NCBI RefSeq assembly: GCF_001507335.1
Contig: NZ_LMAH01000003.1
Location: 1-64,000 of the forward strand
Length of the DNA: 64,000 nucleotides
Direction of reading: 5' to 3'
Origin: Chryseobacterium sp. JAH
Lineage (GTDB): Bacteria > Bacteroidota > Bacteroidia > Flavobacteriales > Weeksellaceae
Made by a program: the position numbers and the translations under genes. This document shows, in pieces, positions 29,341 to 38,938 of this stretch. Each line of letters begins with the position of its first letter. Position 1 is the stretch's first letter. The notes beneath the pieces were generated by a model. It did not search any database. It was not told the DNA's origin and worked only from the letters and a program-made list of their open reading frames with translations.

Positions 29341-29694
29341 TTAGAATTTAAGTCCTCCTTCTCTCGCACCATCAGCTAGAGCCTTAACTCTACCGTGATA
29401 TACGAAACCGTTTCTATCAAATACAATAGCTTCAATTCCAGCAGCAATAGCTTTGGCAGCAATAGCTTTACCTACAGCAGCAGAAATTTCACTTTTAGTA
29501 CCTTTAGCATCTACACCTTTTTCTCTCGAAGAAGCTGAAGCTAAAGTTTTACCATCTTTATCGTCTATTAACTGAGCGTAAATTTCCTTATTACTCTTGT
29601 ATACAGATAATCTTGGCAATTCAGAAGATCCAGAGATTTTCCCTCTTACTCTTCTTTTGATTCTTATTCTTTTTTCTAATTTACTTAGTGCCAT
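29341..29694 (-). CDS. rplR: ribosomal protein L18
   Basis: 117-aa 5S rRNA-binding protein. The basic N-terminus [37 protein letters not shown] and the C-terminal [20 protein letters not shown] are characteristic. It lies between rplF and rpsE. Confidence 0.97.
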   Translation of the reverse strand: MALSKLEKRIRIKRRVRGKISGSSELPRLSVYKSNKEIYAQLIDDKDGKTLASASSREKGVDAKGTKSEISAAVGKAIAAKAIAAGIEAIVFDRNGFVYHGRVKALADGAREGGLKF

Positions 29695-29708
29695 TTTCTT
29701 AAAATTTA

Positions 29709-30254
29709 TTAAGCAGATTTACCAGCTTTACGTCTAACATTTTCTCCTACGAATCTTACACCTTTTCCTTTGTATGGCTCAGGCTTTCTGAATGAACGGA
29801 TCTTTGCAGAAACCATTCCTAGAAGTTGCTTGTCATGAGACGTTAAAGTAACAATTGGGTTTTTACCTTTTTCAGTCAATGTATCGATAATCACTTCTTT
29901 TGGAAGTTCTAAAACGATACCGTGAGAGAAACCTAAAGCTAACTCAAGTTTTTGACCCGAGTGAGAAGCTCTGTATCCTACTCCCACTAGTTCCAACTTC
30001 TTAGTGAAACCTTCAGCAGTTCCAATAATCATGTTGTTAATCAACGCTCGGTATAAACCGTGTAGCGCTTTGTGTTGTTTAGACTCAGACGGTCTGCTGA
30101 ATGTAAGCACGCCATCTTCTTGTACTAAAGTAATTCCTTCTGTAAGTTCCTGAGTTAATTCTCCTTTAGGACCTTTTACAGTTACAACGCCATCTTTTTC
30201 AGTGACAGTAACTCCAGCTGGAATTGTTATAATTGCTTTACCAATTCTTGACAT
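29709..30254 (-). CDS. rplF: ribosomal protein L6
   Basis: 181-aa large-subunit protein with two repeated L6 domains. The start [20 protein letters not shown] and the C-terminal [19 protein letters not shown] signature are clear. Confidence 0.97.
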   Translation of the reverse strand: MSRIGKAIITIPAGVTVTEKDGVVTVKGPKGELTQELTEGITLVQEDGVLTFSRPSESKQHKALHGLYRALINNMIIGTAEGFTKKLELVGVGYRASHSGQKLELALGFSHGIVLELPKEVIIDTLTEKGKNPIVTLTSHDKQLLGMVSAKIRSFRKPEPYKGKGVRFVGENVRRKAGKSA

Positions 30255-30271
30255 TTTCCTTTGATTAAAAA

Positions 30272-30670
30272 TTAATAAACATAGCAGATTACTTCACCGC
30301 CTACTTTTTCTTCTCTAGCTTTCTTATCTGTCATTACTCCTCTAGAAGTTGAGATAATTGCTACACCCAAACCGTTCAATACTCTTGGAAGTTCCGCAGA
30401 ACCTTTGTATTGTCTTAGACCTGGTCTTGAAGCTCTCTGGATAGATTTGATTGCAGGCTTGTTTGTTTGCTTGTCATACTTAAGAGCGATTTTGATAGTC
30501 CCTTGAACAGCGTTATCTTCAAACTTATAGTTTAAGATATACCCTTGATCAAATAAGATTTTCGTAAGCTCCTTTTTGATTTTCGATGCAGGAATTTCCA
30601 CCACTTTGTGGCCTGCGCTTTGTGCGTTCCTTACTCTTGTTAGGAAATCTGAAATTGGATCTGTTACCAT
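30272..30670 (-). CDS. rpsH: ribosomal protein S8
   Basis: 132-aa 16S rRNA-binding protein that represses the spc operon in E. coli. It starts VTDPISDFLTRVRNAQSAGH and ends with the GVMTDKKAREEKVGGEVIC signature. The 144-base gap upstream holds a stable hairpin, unusual inside this otherwise tightly packed operon. Confidence 0.97.
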   Translation of the reverse strand: MVTDPISDFLTRVRNAQSAGHKVVEIPASKIKKELTKILFDQGYILNYKFEDNAVQGTIKIALKYDKQTNKPAIKSIQRASRPGLRQYKGSAELPRVLNGLGVAIISTSRGVMTDKKAREEKVGGEVICYVY

Positions 30671-30727
30671 TTTTCTATTTTAAATTATTGGTTAAAAGAC
30701 AACCAGTATTGAAAAGACTTGAAGATT

Positions 30728-30766
30728 AAAATATCAGACGTCAGAAAACTTCGGTCTGATATTTTT
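30728..30766 (-). promoter_or_regulatory. terminator-like hairpin between rpsN and rpsH
   Basis: A perfect 12-bp stem (30728-30739 with 30754-30765) with a 14-nt loop lies in the 144-base gap between rpsN and rpsH. On the minus strand it is followed by TTTTAATC, a weak T run. It could attenuate transcription inside the operon, be a processing site, or be a control element near the S8 gene. Confidence 0.6.
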
Positions 30767-30814
30767 ATTCTTTAGTATCTCAACAACTTAATTGCCTCGA
30801 TTAATTAGTAATTA

Positions 30815-31084
30815 TTACCAACTAGCTTTTTTCACTCCCGGGATAAGACCGTTGTTGGCCATCTCTCTGAAAGTTACTCTAGAAATCCCAAAGGTTCTCA
30901 TGTAACCTCTTGGTCTCCCTGTCAATTTACATCTGTTGTGTAGTCTAACAGGAGAAGCATTTTTAGGTAATTTTTGAAGTCCTTCGTAATCACCAGCTTC
31001 TTTAAGAGCTTTTCTTTTCTCAGCGTATTTAGCTACAGTAGCTTCTCTTTTGCGCTCACGCGCTTTCATTGATTCTTTAGCCAT
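30815..31084 (-). CDS. rpsN: ribosomal protein S14, zinc-free form
   Basis: 89-aa small-subunit protein of the longer, C-minus type: only one cysteine ([15 protein letters not shown]), so no zinc site. It ends [20 protein letters not shown], as S14 does. It follows rplE by 3 bases. Confidence 0.97.
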   Translation of the reverse strand: MAKESMKARERKREATVAKYAEKRKALKEAGDYEGLQKLPKNASPVRLHNRCKLTGRPRGYMRTFGISRVTFREMANNGLIPGVKKASW

Positions 31085-31087
31085 TTC

Positions 31088-31639
31088 TTAGTTCTTTTTG
31101 AAAGGTAAACCGAAGTGAGTTAATAATGCTTTAGCTTCTTTGTCTGTTTTCGCAGTTGTAACGAAAGTAATGTCCATCCCTTGGATTTTCTTTACTTTGT
31201 CAATTACGATTTCAGGGAAGATAATTTGCTCAGTAATACCTAAGTTATAGTTACCTCTACCATCGAAACCGTCAGCTTTGATACCAGAAAAATCTCTAAT
31301 ACGTGGTAAAGCAGAAGAAGTCAATCTATCTAAGAATTCGTACATTTTGCTAGCTCTAAGAGTTACCTTAGCACCTACAGGCATACCTTTTCTTAATTTG
31401 AAAGCAGCTTCATCCTTTTTTGAAATAGTACCTACAGCTTTTTGCCCGGTAATATTTGTAAGTTCTTCAACAGCATAATCGATGATTTTTTTATCAGCAG
31501 TAGCGTCTCCTAAACCTTGAGATAATACAATTTTCTCAAGTCTTGGTACCTGCATCACTGATTTGTATCCGAATTCTTCCATCATTGCTGGAACAATTGT
31601 TTCCTGATATGCTTTTTTGGGTCTTGCGATATATTCCAT
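31088..31639 (-). CDS. rplE: ribosomal protein L5
   Basis: 183-aa 5S rRNA-binding protein of the central protuberance. [35 protein letters not shown] and [20 protein letters not shown] are recognisable L5 segments. It lies between rplX and rpsN. Confidence 0.97.
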   Translation of the reverse strand: MEYIARPKKAYQETIVPAMMEEFGYKSVMQVPRLEKIVLSQGLGDATADKKIIDYAVEELTNITGQKAVGTISKKDEAAFKLRKGMPVGAKVTLRASKMYEFLDRLTSSALPRIRDFSGIKADGFDGRGNYNLGITEQIIFPEIVIDKVKKIQGMDITFVTTAKTDKEAKALLTHFGLPFKKN

Positions 31640-31652
31640 GTGTTATTTAAAA

Positions 31653-31979
31653 TTATAAAGTTTCACCCGTTTTTTTGTCGATTCTTACTTTCTTATCTCC
31701 GTCGATTTTGTAACCAACTTTGATAGCTTTTCCGTCTTTACCAACTAAAGCTATGTTTGAGATATGAATAGAAGCTTCCTTTTCTGTAATTCCTCCTTGA
31801 GGATTTGAAGCTGAAGGCTTAACGTGTTTTTTAACGATGTTAAGTCCTGCAACGATTACTCTAGGGTCTTTTCCTTCTTTTTTGATCACTTCAATAACCT
31901 CACCAGTTTTACCTTTGATATCTTTTTTACCAGTGGTAATGATTACGTTATCTCCTCTTTTTATTTTTAACTTTGACAT
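31653..31979 (-). CDS. rplX: ribosomal protein L24
   Basis: 108-aa assembly-initiating large-subunit protein with a KOW motif near the N-terminus (IKRGDNVIITTGKKDIKGKT) and the typical INIVKKHVKPS-like segment (LNIVKKHVKPSASNPQGGI). Confidence 0.97.
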   Translation of the reverse strand: MSKLKIKRGDNVIITTGKKDIKGKTGEVIEVIKKEGKDPRVIVAGLNIVKKHVKPSASNPQGGITEKEASIHISNIALVGKDGKAIKVGYKIDGDKKVRIDKKTGETL

Positions 31980-31999
31980 TTTTTTTAAAATTTTAAATA

Positions 32000-32368
32000 T
32001 TAAAGTACTTCAGGAGCTAATGAAATGATTTTCATATATTCTTTGTCTCTCAACTCACGAGCAACGGGTCCGAAAACACGTGTTCCTCTCATTTCTCCTC
32101 CAGCGTTTAGTAAAACACAAGCATTGTCTTCGAATTTGATGTAAGATCCATCTTTTCTTCTAACTGCTTTTTTAGTTCTTACTACTACCGCCTTTGATAC
32201 TTGACCTTTCTTAGCGTTTCCTGATGGTGTAGAATCTTTAATAGTAACTACGATTTTATCACCAACTGAAGCATATCTTCTTCTGGTACCTCCCAGAACT
32301 CTGATCACTAGTACTTCTTTAGCACCTGTGTTATCAGCAACTTTTAATCTTGATTCTGTTTGTAACAT
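32000..32368 (-). CDS. rplN: ribosomal protein L14
   Basis: 122-aa large-subunit protein. It starts [20 protein letters not shown] and contains [14 protein letters not shown] and [16 protein letters not shown]. Its first base is shared with the last base of rpsQ (TAATG). Confidence 0.97.
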   Translation of the reverse strand: MLQTESRLKVADNTGAKEVLVIRVLGGTRRRYASVGDKIVVTIKDSTPSGNAKKGQVSKAVVVRTKKAVRRKDGSYIKFEDNACVLLNAGGEMRGTRVFGPVARELRDKEYMKIISLAPEVL

Positions 32369-32622
32369 TACTTAGCTTTTTCAATGATTCTTACTAATCT
32401 CCATCTCTTGCTCTTGCTCAAAGGTCTTGTTTCTGTAATTAATACAGTATCTCCCTCTGTGCATTCGTTGTTCTCGTCGTGTGCAGTATATTTTTTCGTT
32501 TTCAAAACGAATTTACCGTACATCGGGTGCTTTACTCTTGTAGTTTCACTAACAACAATAGTTTTTTCCATTTTATTGCTGGAAACCACTCCGATTCTTT
32601 CTTTTCTTAAATTTCTATCCAT
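32368..32622 (-). CDS. rpsQ: ribosomal protein S17
   Basis: 84-aa OB-fold small-subunit protein with [19 protein letters not shown] and [20 protein letters not shown]. Its stop overlaps the rplN start. Confidence 0.97.
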   Translation of the reverse strand: MDRNLRKERIGVVSSNKMEKTIVVSETTRVKHPMYGKFVLKTKKYTAHDENNECTEGDTVLITETRPLSKSKRWRLVRIIEKAK

Positions 32623-32633
32623 TGTAAAAAGGA

Positions 32634-32819
32634 TTATTGTTTGTTAGTTAACTCAGTGTTTAGTCTTGCGATTGTCTTTCTCAAATCTCTGATTTGGATT
32701 GGATTTTCAAGTGGACTGATTTTGTGAGCCAATTTCATTTTTGAGAATTGAGCTTTAGCTTCAGCCAATTTTGCTTGAATATCTTCAGCGCTTAGATTTT
32801 TAATTTCAGCTTGTTTCAT
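32634..32819 (-). CDS. rpmC: ribosomal protein L29
   Basis: 61-aa two-helix protein at the tunnel exit. It starts [20 protein letters not shown] and carries the [13 protein letters not shown] signature. It lies between rplP and rpsQ. Confidence 0.96.
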   Translation of the reverse strand: MKQAEIKNLSAEDIQAKLAEAKAQFSKMKLAHKISPLENPIQIRDLRKTIARLNTELTNKQ

Positions 32820-32829
32820 TGTTCAGAGA

Positions 32830-33255
32830 TTAAAGAGGTTTAACAAAATCGTTCGCAACTATAAATCTAGTCGTAACCGGCAATTTCTGTGCAGCAAGTC
32901 TTAAAGCTTCCTTAGCGATTTCGTAAGATACACCTCCGATTTCGAACATAATTTTACCTGGTTTTACTACAGCTACCCAATATTCTACAGCACCTTTACC
33001 TTTACCCATCCTTACTTCGGCTGGTTTTTTAGTAATAGGTTTATCCGGGAATATTTTGATCCATAGTTGACCTTCTCTTTTCATATATCTTGTCGCAGCG
33101 ATACGAGCAGCTTCGATTTGTCTTGCAGTGATCCAAGCACCTTCGTTAGCTTTGATTCCGAAAGTTCCATAAGCAAGTTGATTACCTCTTTGAGCAATCC
33201 CCTTCATTTTCATCTTATGAACTCTACGGAATTTGGTTCTTTTTGGTTGTAACAT
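32830..33255 (-). CDS. rplP: ribosomal protein L16
   Basis: 141-aa large-subunit protein near the A site. It starts [19 protein letters not shown]. The segments [20 protein letters not shown] and [17 protein letters not shown] are the family signatures. Confidence 0.97.
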   Translation of the reverse strand: MLQPKRTKFRRVHKMKMKGIAQRGNQLAYGTFGIKANEGAWITARQIEAARIAATRYMKREGQLWIKIFPDKPITKKPAEVRMGKGKGAVEYWVAVVKPGKIMFEIGGVSYEIAKEALRLAAQKLPVTTRFIVANDFVKPL

Positions 33256-33333
33256 AATTTCTTAAATTTTAGATTTTAGAATTTAGATTTTAAAAAAGTA
33301 ACGGTCATTTAAAAACTATCCTCTAAAATTTTA

Positions 33334-34077
33334 TTAATTATTTTTTTTATCTCTAGAAGGTCTTCTGTTATCTCTGTCTCCGCCTCCTCTGTTTCCACCA
33401 TTTGAAGGACCACCTTTCTTCTGTTGTCCTACTAATGGAGAAAGATCTCTTCTTCCGTAAACTTCTCCTTTCATGATCCAAACTTTAACTCCTAACTTAC
33501 CGTACTGAGTTAACGCTTCACCGATATGATAATCGATATCTGCTCTGAAAGTTGATAATGGAATTCTTCCGTCTTTGAAAGACTCAGATCTTGCCATTTC
33601 AGCACCGTTTAATCTACCAGAGATTTGAACTTTGATACCTTCAGCACCCATTCTCATTGTAGAAGCGATAGCCATCTTCACAGCTCTTCTGTAAGAGATT
33701 CTGTTTTCGATTTGCTTAGCGATACTGTCTGCAACTAATACTGCGTCAAGCTCAGGTCTTTTGATTTCGAAAATATTGATTTGAATATCCTTTTTTGTAA
33801 GTTTCTTCAATTCTTCTTTTAACTTGTCAACTTCCTGACCTCCTTTCCCGATGATTAATCCCGGTCTAGCAGTAGTGATTGTTACTGTTACTAATTTAAG
33901 TGTTCTCTCAATATAAATTTTTGAAATTCCACCTTTAGATAATCTTGCTTCAAGGTATCTTCTGATTTTGTAATCTTCAGCGATTCTATCACCGTAGTTT
34001 TTACCACCAAACCAGTTAGAATCCCATCCTCTGATGATACCTAATCTGTTACCAATTGGATTTGTCTTCTGTCCCAT
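33334..34077 (-). CDS. rpsC: ribosomal protein S3
   Basis: 247-aa mRNA-entry protein with a KH domain ([20 protein letters not shown]) and the S3 C-terminal domain ([20 protein letters not shown]). A 25-residue tail rich in Gly, Asn, Arg and Asp follows, as in many Bacteroidota. A 78-base gap separates it from rplP. Confidence 0.97.
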   Translation of the reverse strand: MGQKTNPIGNRLGIIRGWDSNWFGGKNYGDRIAEDYKIRRYLEARLSKGGISKIYIERTLKLVTVTITTARPGLIIGKGGQEVDKLKEELKKLTKKDIQINIFEIKRPELDAVLVADSIAKQIENRISYRRAVKMAIASTMRMGAEGIKVQISGRLNGAEMARSESFKDGRIPLSTFRADIDYHIGEALTQYGKLGVKVWIMKGEVYGRRDLSPLVGQQKKGGPSNGGNRGGGDRDNRRPSRDKKNN

Positions 34078-34085
34078 ACCTTGAA

Positions 34086-34484
34086 TTAATTTTCTTTTGT
34101 ACCTAAGATTAGTGTAATGTGGTTTGATCTCTTTCTGATTCTGTACCCTCTACCTTGTGGAGCTGGTCTTAGTCTCTTCAATTGTCTTGCACTATCTACA
34201 AAAATTTCTTTAACGATAAGGTTAGCTTCTTCAATATCAGCACCATCATTCTTCGTTTGCCAGTTGGCCATCGCAGAAAGTAATACTTTTTCTAATTTCT
34301 CAGAAGCTCCTTTTTTTGAATATTTTAGGATGCTTAAAGCTTTGTCAACTTCTACCCCTCTGATGATATCAGCAACTAATCTCATCTTTCTAGGAGATGT
34401 CGGGCAATCATTGTGTAATGCTTTTACTACATCTTGATTTGTTAATTTACGTGCTAATGCACTTTCTCTTTTTCTTGATCCCAT
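34086..34484 (-). CDS. rplV: ribosomal protein L22
   Basis: 132-aa tunnel-lining protein. [20 protein letters not shown] and the C-terminal [20 protein letters not shown] loop are typical. It lies between rpsS and rpsC. Confidence 0.97.
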   Translation of the reverse strand: MGSRKRESALARKLTNQDVVKALHNDCPTSPRKMRLVADIIRGVEVDKALSILKYSKKGASEKLEKVLLSAMANWQTKNDGADIEEANLIVKEIFVDSARQLKRLRPAPQGRGYRIRKRSNHITLILGTKEN

Positions 34485-34486
34485 GA

Positions 34487-34765
34487 TTATCTACTTCCTT
34501 TGTTTTTATTACCACCATGACCTCTGAAAGATCTTGTTGGAGAAAATTCGCCTAGCTTGTGACCAACCATGTTTTCTGTAACATAAACTGGGATAAAAGA
34601 TTTCCCGTTGTGTACTGCAATAGTTTGTCCTACGAAGTCTGGAGAGATCATTGATGCTCTAGACCAAGTTTTGATAACTGTCTTTTTATTAGACTCTATA
34701 TTTGCCTGAACCTTTTTATCTAAAGTATGATGAATAAATGGTCCTTTTTTAAGTGATCTTGCCAT
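34487..34765 (-). CDS. rpsS: ribosomal protein S19
   Basis: 92-aa head protein that contacts S13. It starts [20 protein letters not shown] and contains [20 protein letters not shown] and [18 protein letters not shown]. Confidence 0.97.
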   Translation of the reverse strand: MARSLKKGPFIHHTLDKKVQANIESNKKTVIKTWSRASMISPDFVGQTIAVHNGKSFIPVYVTENMVGHKLGEFSPTRSFRGHGGNKNKGSR

Positions 34766-34767
34766 AA

Positions 34768-35589
34768 TTATTTACGTTTAGATATGATATGACGGTTAGA
34801 CGCTTTGTTTTTCTTTCTGGTTTTGTAACCTTTAGCTGGCATACCGTTTCTAGATCTTGGGTGACCTCCAGATGAACGACCTTCACCACCTCCCATTGGG
34901 TGATCTACAGGGTTCATTACTACCGGTCTAGTTCTAGGTCTTCTACCTAACCATCTGCTTCTACCAGCCTTACCTGAAACAGTTAACTGATGATCAGAGT
35001 TAGAAACAGATCCAATCATTGCATAACACTCAGTAAGGATCATTCTAGATTCTCCTGAAGGCAATTTGATGATTGCATATTTTCCGTCTCTTGAAGTCAA
35101 TTGAGCTGATGAACCAGCACTTCTTGCTAAGATTGCACCTTGACCAGGCTTCATTTCGATACAAGAAATTACAGTTCCCAAAGGAATGCTTTTCAATTTC
35201 ATTGCGTTACCTACATTAGGCTCTACGCTCTCACCAGAAATAATTTTTTGGTCAACTTTGATTCCGTTTGGAGCGATGATATATCTCTTCTCTCCGTCTG
35301 CATATTCAACTAACGCGATGAAAGCAGTTCTGTTTGGATCATATTCTACAGTTTTTACCGTTGCTTCAACATCATGCTTGTTTCTTTTGAAGTCGATAAT
35401 TCTGTATTTCTTTTTGTGTCCACCTCCGGTGTAACGCATGGTCATTTTACCAGTTTGGTTACGTCCACCTGACTTACTAATACCAACGGTTAGAGACTTC
35501 TCTGGTTTGTTGGTAGTAATTTCCTCAAAATTGTTTACAATTCTGAATCTCTGTCCTGGGGTGATAGGTTTTAATTTTCTAACAGACAT
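34768..35589 (-). CDS. rplB: ribosomal protein L2
   Basis: 273-aa protein essential for the peptidyl-transferase centre. [20 protein letters not shown] in the N-terminal domain and [19 protein letters not shown] signature ([20 protein letters not shown]) with the critical histidine in the C-terminal part are intact. Confidence 0.97.
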   Translation of the reverse strand: MSVRKLKPITPGQRFRIVNNFEEITTNKPEKSLTVGISKSGGRNQTGKMTMRYTGGGHKKKYRIIDFKRNKHDVEATVKTVEYDPNRTAFIALVEYADGEKRYIIAPNGIKVDQKIISGESVEPNVGNAMKLKSIPLGTVISCIEMKPGQGAILARSAGSSAQLTSRDGKYAIIKLPSGESRMILTECYAMIGSVSNSDHQLTVSGKAGRSRWLGRRPRTRPVVMNPVDHPMGGGEGRSSGGHPRSRNGMPAKGYKTRKKNKASNRHIISKRK

Positions 35590-35611
35590 TACTATTATTT
35601 ATAATTAATAA

Positions 35612-35902
35612 TTAATTTACAGCAAAAATATCGATTACTTCCCCTTCAGCAAGAGTGATAACCGCCTTTTTCAATTTGTTTGTCTTCCCTACTTGAAGAC
35701 CTTTTTTCGTGTATTTCGAAGAAACTTTAGGAGCATAAATCATGGTTCTAACGTCTGCTACTTTTACACCATAAGCTTGCTCAATTGCATTTTTAATCTG
35801 GATTTTATTCGCCTTAGGTTGTACTAAGAAAGAATAAGCACCTCTTAAATCTGTAAGATAGTTAGCTTTTTCTGAAATAACTGGTTTAATAATTAGTGAC
35901 AT
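35612..35902 (-). CDS. rplW: ribosomal protein L23
   Basis: 96-aa protein at the tunnel exit that docks trigger factor and SRP. It has IIKPVISEKANYLTDLRGAY and NKIQIKNAIEQAYGVKVADV, typical of L23. Confidence 0.96.
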   Translation of the reverse strand: MSLIIKPVISEKANYLTDLRGAYSFLVQPKANKIQIKNAIEQAYGVKVADVRTMIYAPKVSSKYTKKGLQVGKTNKLKKAVITLAEGEVIDIFAVN

Positions 35903-35905
35903 GAT

Positions 35906-36535
35906 TTATTTCTTTAAATTTTCCTGGAATTTTTCAACTGCACCTTCTAAGAAAACGATCTCACCTGCATTGATTAAGTCATAAGAAGAAATTTCGTTGA
36001 ATTTCATAACTTTAGTCTTCGGTAAGTTTCTTGAAGATAAATACACATTCTTGTTTGTATCAGGAAGAATGAATAAAGATTTCTTATCGTTCAATGACAA
36101 TGCATTAAGGATAGTGATGAAATCTTTAGTTTTAGGAGCAGCAATGCTCAATCCCTCAACAATTTTGATGCTGTTGTCTCTCATTTTTTGAGAAAGAACA
36201 GATTTTTTTGCTAATCTCTTAAGAGCTTTGTTCAATTTGAATCTGTAATCTCTTGGCTTAGGACCGAATACTCTACCTCCACCTCTAAATGTAGGAGATT
36301 TAATATCACCGTATCTAGCAGAACCAGATCCTTTTTGCTTCTTAAGTTTCTTAGTAGAAGCTGTAATTTCGCTTCTTTCTTTTGATTTATGAGTACCTTG
36401 ACGCTGAGCAGCAAGATATTGTTTTACTTCTAAGTAAACCGCGTGCTTATTTGGCTCAATTCCGAATACTGTTTCGTCTAGAGTTACTTTTTTTCCGGTT
36501 TCTTTTCCTGATGTATTTAATACTACTAGTTCCAT
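35906..36535 (-). CDS. rplD: ribosomal protein L4
   Basis: 209-aa tunnel protein with the loop [20 protein letters not shown]. It overlaps rplC by 10 bases, so the two are translationally coupled. In E. coli L4 represses the S10 operon; whether that holds here is unknown. Confidence 0.97.
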   Translation of the reverse strand: MELVVLNTSGKETGKKVTLDETVFGIEPNKHAVYLEVKQYLAAQRQGTHKSKERSEITASTKKLKKQKGSGSARYGDIKSPTFRGGGRVFGPKPRDYRFKLNKALKRLAKKSVLSQKMRDNSIKIVEGLSIAAPKTKDFITILNALSLNDKKSLFILPDTNKNVYLSSRNLPKTKVMKFNEISSYDLINAGEIVFLEGAVEKFQENLKK

Positions 36536-37152
36536 TTTCTGATAATTACATAAGAATTTTTAGCTCCCGGAACAGCACCTTTTACTACTAAAAGATTTTG
36601 TTCTTGATCCACTTTTAATACTTGAAGGTTTTGTACAGTTACCTGCTTACCTCCCATTCTACCTGCCATTCTCATTCCTTTGAATACTCTCGAAGGATCC
36701 GATCCCGCACCGATTGAACCTGGAGCTCTTAATCTGTTGTGCTGACCGTGAGTAGCTTGCATTACACCCCCAAAACCGTGTCTTTTAACAACACCTTGAA
36801 AGCCTTTACCTTTTGAAGTTCCTGTTACGTCAACAAATTCACCTTCAGCGAATAAATCAACTTTTACTTCTTCTCCTACTTTTACTTCGTCTACGAATTC
36901 TCTGTAGAATTCTACCAACTTAGCTTTAGGAGCAGAACCAGCCTTTTTAAAATGGCCAGCTAACGCTTTACCAACGTTCTTTTCACTCTTGTCATCGAAA
37001 CCTAACTGAACAGATTTGTATCCGTCCTTTTCAATGGTTCTGACCTGTAAAACTGAGCAAGGACCTGCCTGAATAACGGTACACGGCATGTTTTTGCCGT
37101 TTTCGTCAAACAGAGAAGTCATCCCAATTTTTTTTCCAATAATACCTGACAT
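36526..37152 (-). CDS. rplC: ribosomal protein L3
   Basis: 208-aa large-subunit protein, first gene of the long ribosomal operon. [20 protein letters not shown] starts it and [20 protein letters not shown] is the family signature. In most bacteria rpsJ precedes it; here rpsJ is about 6 kb away, and rplC has its own promoter and a leader of about 100 bases. Confidence 0.97.
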   Translation of the reverse strand: MSGIIGKKIGMTSLFDENGKNMPCTVIQAGPCSVLQVRTIEKDGYKSVQLGFDDKSEKNVGKALAGHFKKAGSAPKAKLVEFYREFVDEVKVGEEVKVDLFAEGEFVDVTGTSKGKGFQGVVKRHGFGGVMQATHGQHNRLRAPGSIGAGSDPSRVFKGMRMAGRMGGKQVTVQNLQVLKVDQEQNLLVVKGAVPGAKNSYVIIRKWN

Positions 37153-37260
37153 TATTTATATAATATGTTATAAAATTTCCTTGTATTCACGTTCATTTTT
37201 CGAGTTCTCAAATAATTACCAAGTTTGAATTGGGCATATTCCTCCCCTAAAATGAGTGTG

Positions 37261-37290
37261 CAAATGTATGAATAAAATTTAATTTGACAA
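37261..37290 (-). promoter_or_regulatory. promoter of the rplC-rplQ operon
   Basis: On the minus strand TTG (37290-37288), 19 bases, TACATTTG (37268-37261) is a full match to the Bacteroidota consensus. Transcription would start near 37254, leaving a leader of about 100 bases before the rplC ATG. Confidence 0.8.
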
Positions 37291-37392
37291 ATATTTATTG
37301 TAAAATATTTTGATTTTTAATGATTTAGAGATTTGCATGAATTTTGAAACGAAATTCTTTCAAATAATTCTTTAATTTTGAGAAAAAAGTAT

Positions 37393-37803
37393 ATGAAAAA
37401 TATTTTCGGTGCCTTGATGTTCCTCGTCAGCATAATTTCTTTCGCGCAAACCACACCATTTACCGGAAAAAGAGATTTTAATATCGAAGACGGCGCTAGC
37501 GGCTCGGGAACTCCGGCTTACTATCTTGACGTAAAGAAAAACGGAAACGTGCATTTTGGATTTCTGCAAATCAATCAGGCAGATCGTAAGGAGACCAAAG
37601 AAGAGATCAACGCAGGAAAATATAATCCTAAGGTAATGAAAGTGCATTTTAAAACTTACAACGAAACTTTTTATGTGAAATTTGATAAAGAAAAAATCTA
37701 CTTAACCGATGAAAAAGGAAACATTAAAAAATCAGATGACTGCTGTCCTGTCTCTGAGCTTGCTTCATTAAACTGCAATTGCGAAAGCATTCTCTATAAA
37801 TAA
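37393..37803 (+). CDS. secreted protein of unknown function
   Basis: A 136-aa protein that I do not recognise. It has a signal peptide (MKNIFGALMFLVSIISFAQ). The mature part (TTPFTGKRDFNIEDGAS, YYLDVKKNGNVHFGFLQIN) looks like a small beta-rich domain, and a cysteine-rich tail (DDCCPVSELASLNCNCES) could form disulfides. The start at 37393 was chosen for the signal peptide. Its stop overlaps the start of the next gene (TAATG), so both are on one transcript. It is the first of three exported proteins placed between rplC and rpsJ. Confidence 0.75.
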   Translation: MKNIFGALMFLVSIISFAQTTPFTGKRDFNIEDGASGSGTPAYYLDVKKNGNVHFGFLQINQADRKETKEEINAGKYNPKVMKVHFKTYNETFYVKFDKEKIYLTDEKGNIKKSDDCCPVSELASLNCNCESILYK

Positions 37804-38774
37804 TGAAAATCTTTCAACTTTTACTGGTTTTCTTTTTGGTGGTTTCCTGCCGAGAAAAACAGATGCACCCGTACACCTTTTACTATTGGAAGACAAATCT
37901 TGCTTTAAATAAAACAGAAAAAAAAGCACTCGGAGAATCTACAACCCATTTTTTATGCACAAGATTTTTTGATGTCGACAAAATTAATGGAACATTCGAA
38001 CCGGTTGCTGTCATCACCAAAGACAAAAGTTTCAGCACTGAAAAAGAAATCGTTCCTACGATATTTATTACCAACCGAACTTTTTATAGAATTAAGGGTG
38101 AAGAAATCCAATTTCTCGCAAAAAGCATCACTGACTTGATTAAGAAAAAAGTGAAAGATTATCAACTTGCTTCGAGCAACGAAATTCAGATCGACTGCGA
38201 CTGGACTGCCGGAACCAAAGACGATTACTTTAAATTTCTGACTGAACTTAAAAAAATCTCCCGAAAAGAGATCTCCTGCACACTCCGACTTCATCAGGTA
38301 AAAGATAAAAATCTGATGGGAATTCCGCCAGTGGAAAAAGTGTATCTGATGTGCTACTCTACTTCTTCACCCTTAGAAAATTCGGATAAAAACTCGATTC
38401 TGGATGTCAATATTCTAAAAAGTTATTTATCGAAACTTGAAGATTATCCGCTAAAGAACATTGAAGTTGCCTTGCCTATATATTCCTGGGGAATCGTGAC
38501 CAATCATTTAGGAAAACATAAACTCATTAACGCTTTGTCTGAAAAAGACCTGAAAAATCCCGACTTCAAAAAAATCTCAGACCATGAAATTGAAATTATG
38601 AAAGACGGTTTCTACTTTGGGAGCTTTATGAGCAAAGGCTTCAAAATTAAAGCGGAACAAATTTCCGAAGAACAGCTTGATGATGTCACCCGGTTTTTAG
38701 ATAAAAAATTAAATCGCTACAACATTATTTATTACCAATTAGATAGTAAATTTGTAGAAGGCAGAAGATTTTGA
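37803..38774 (+). CDS. lipoprotein, possible DUF3142-like TIM barrel
   Basis: A 323-aa lipoprotein: MKIFQLLLVFFLVVSC gives Cys16 as the lipidated residue. The segment EIQIDCDWTAGTKDDYFKFL (about 125-144), followed by CTLRLHQVKD and VEKVYLMCYS, has the strand pattern of TIM-barrel glycosidase-like proteins, in particular DUF3142. That assignment is tentative. The aspartates in IDCDW are candidate active-site residues. It is coupled by overlap to the preceding secreted protein and followed after 164 bases by a large TPR-type exported protein. The partnership suggests a cell-envelope function. Confidence 0.6.
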   Translation: MKIFQLLLVFFLVVSCREKQMHPYTFYYWKTNLALNKTEKKALGESTTHFLCTRFFDVDKINGTFEPVAVITKDKSFSTEKEIVPTIFITNRTFYRIKGEEIQFLAKSITDLIKKKVKDYQLASSNEIQIDCDWTAGTKDDYFKFLTELKKISRKEISCTLRLHQVKDKNLMGIPPVEKVYLMCYSTSSPLENSDKNSILDVNILKSYLSKLEDYPLKNIEVALPIYSWGIVTNHLGKHKLINALSEKDLKNPDFKKISDHEIEIMKDGFYFGSFMSKGFKIKAEQISEEQLDDVTRFLDKKLNRYNIIYYQLDSKFVEGRRF

Positions 38775-38938
38775 ATCCTTCAAAATTGATGGTAGAAGCT
38801 TGAAGATGTTTATGCAGATAATCATCAAGGAAATTTTCCCACTGATCCCCACAGATCTCGACGGATGAATTTAAAATTCATAAAAGATCTAGGTAAGTGT
38901 AATCTGTGCTAAATAAAAAATAAACACCACAAATACAT
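38775..38938 (+). other. intergenic stretch with degenerate CAGAT-type repeats
   Basis: The stretch holds CTGATCCCCACAGATCTCGACGG-like sequence around 38841-38864 and GTGTAATCTGTG around 38897. Both resemble the degenerate short intergenic repeats seen in flavobacterial genomes. No open frame or hairpin of note is visible. This is only a suggestion. Confidence 0.25.
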
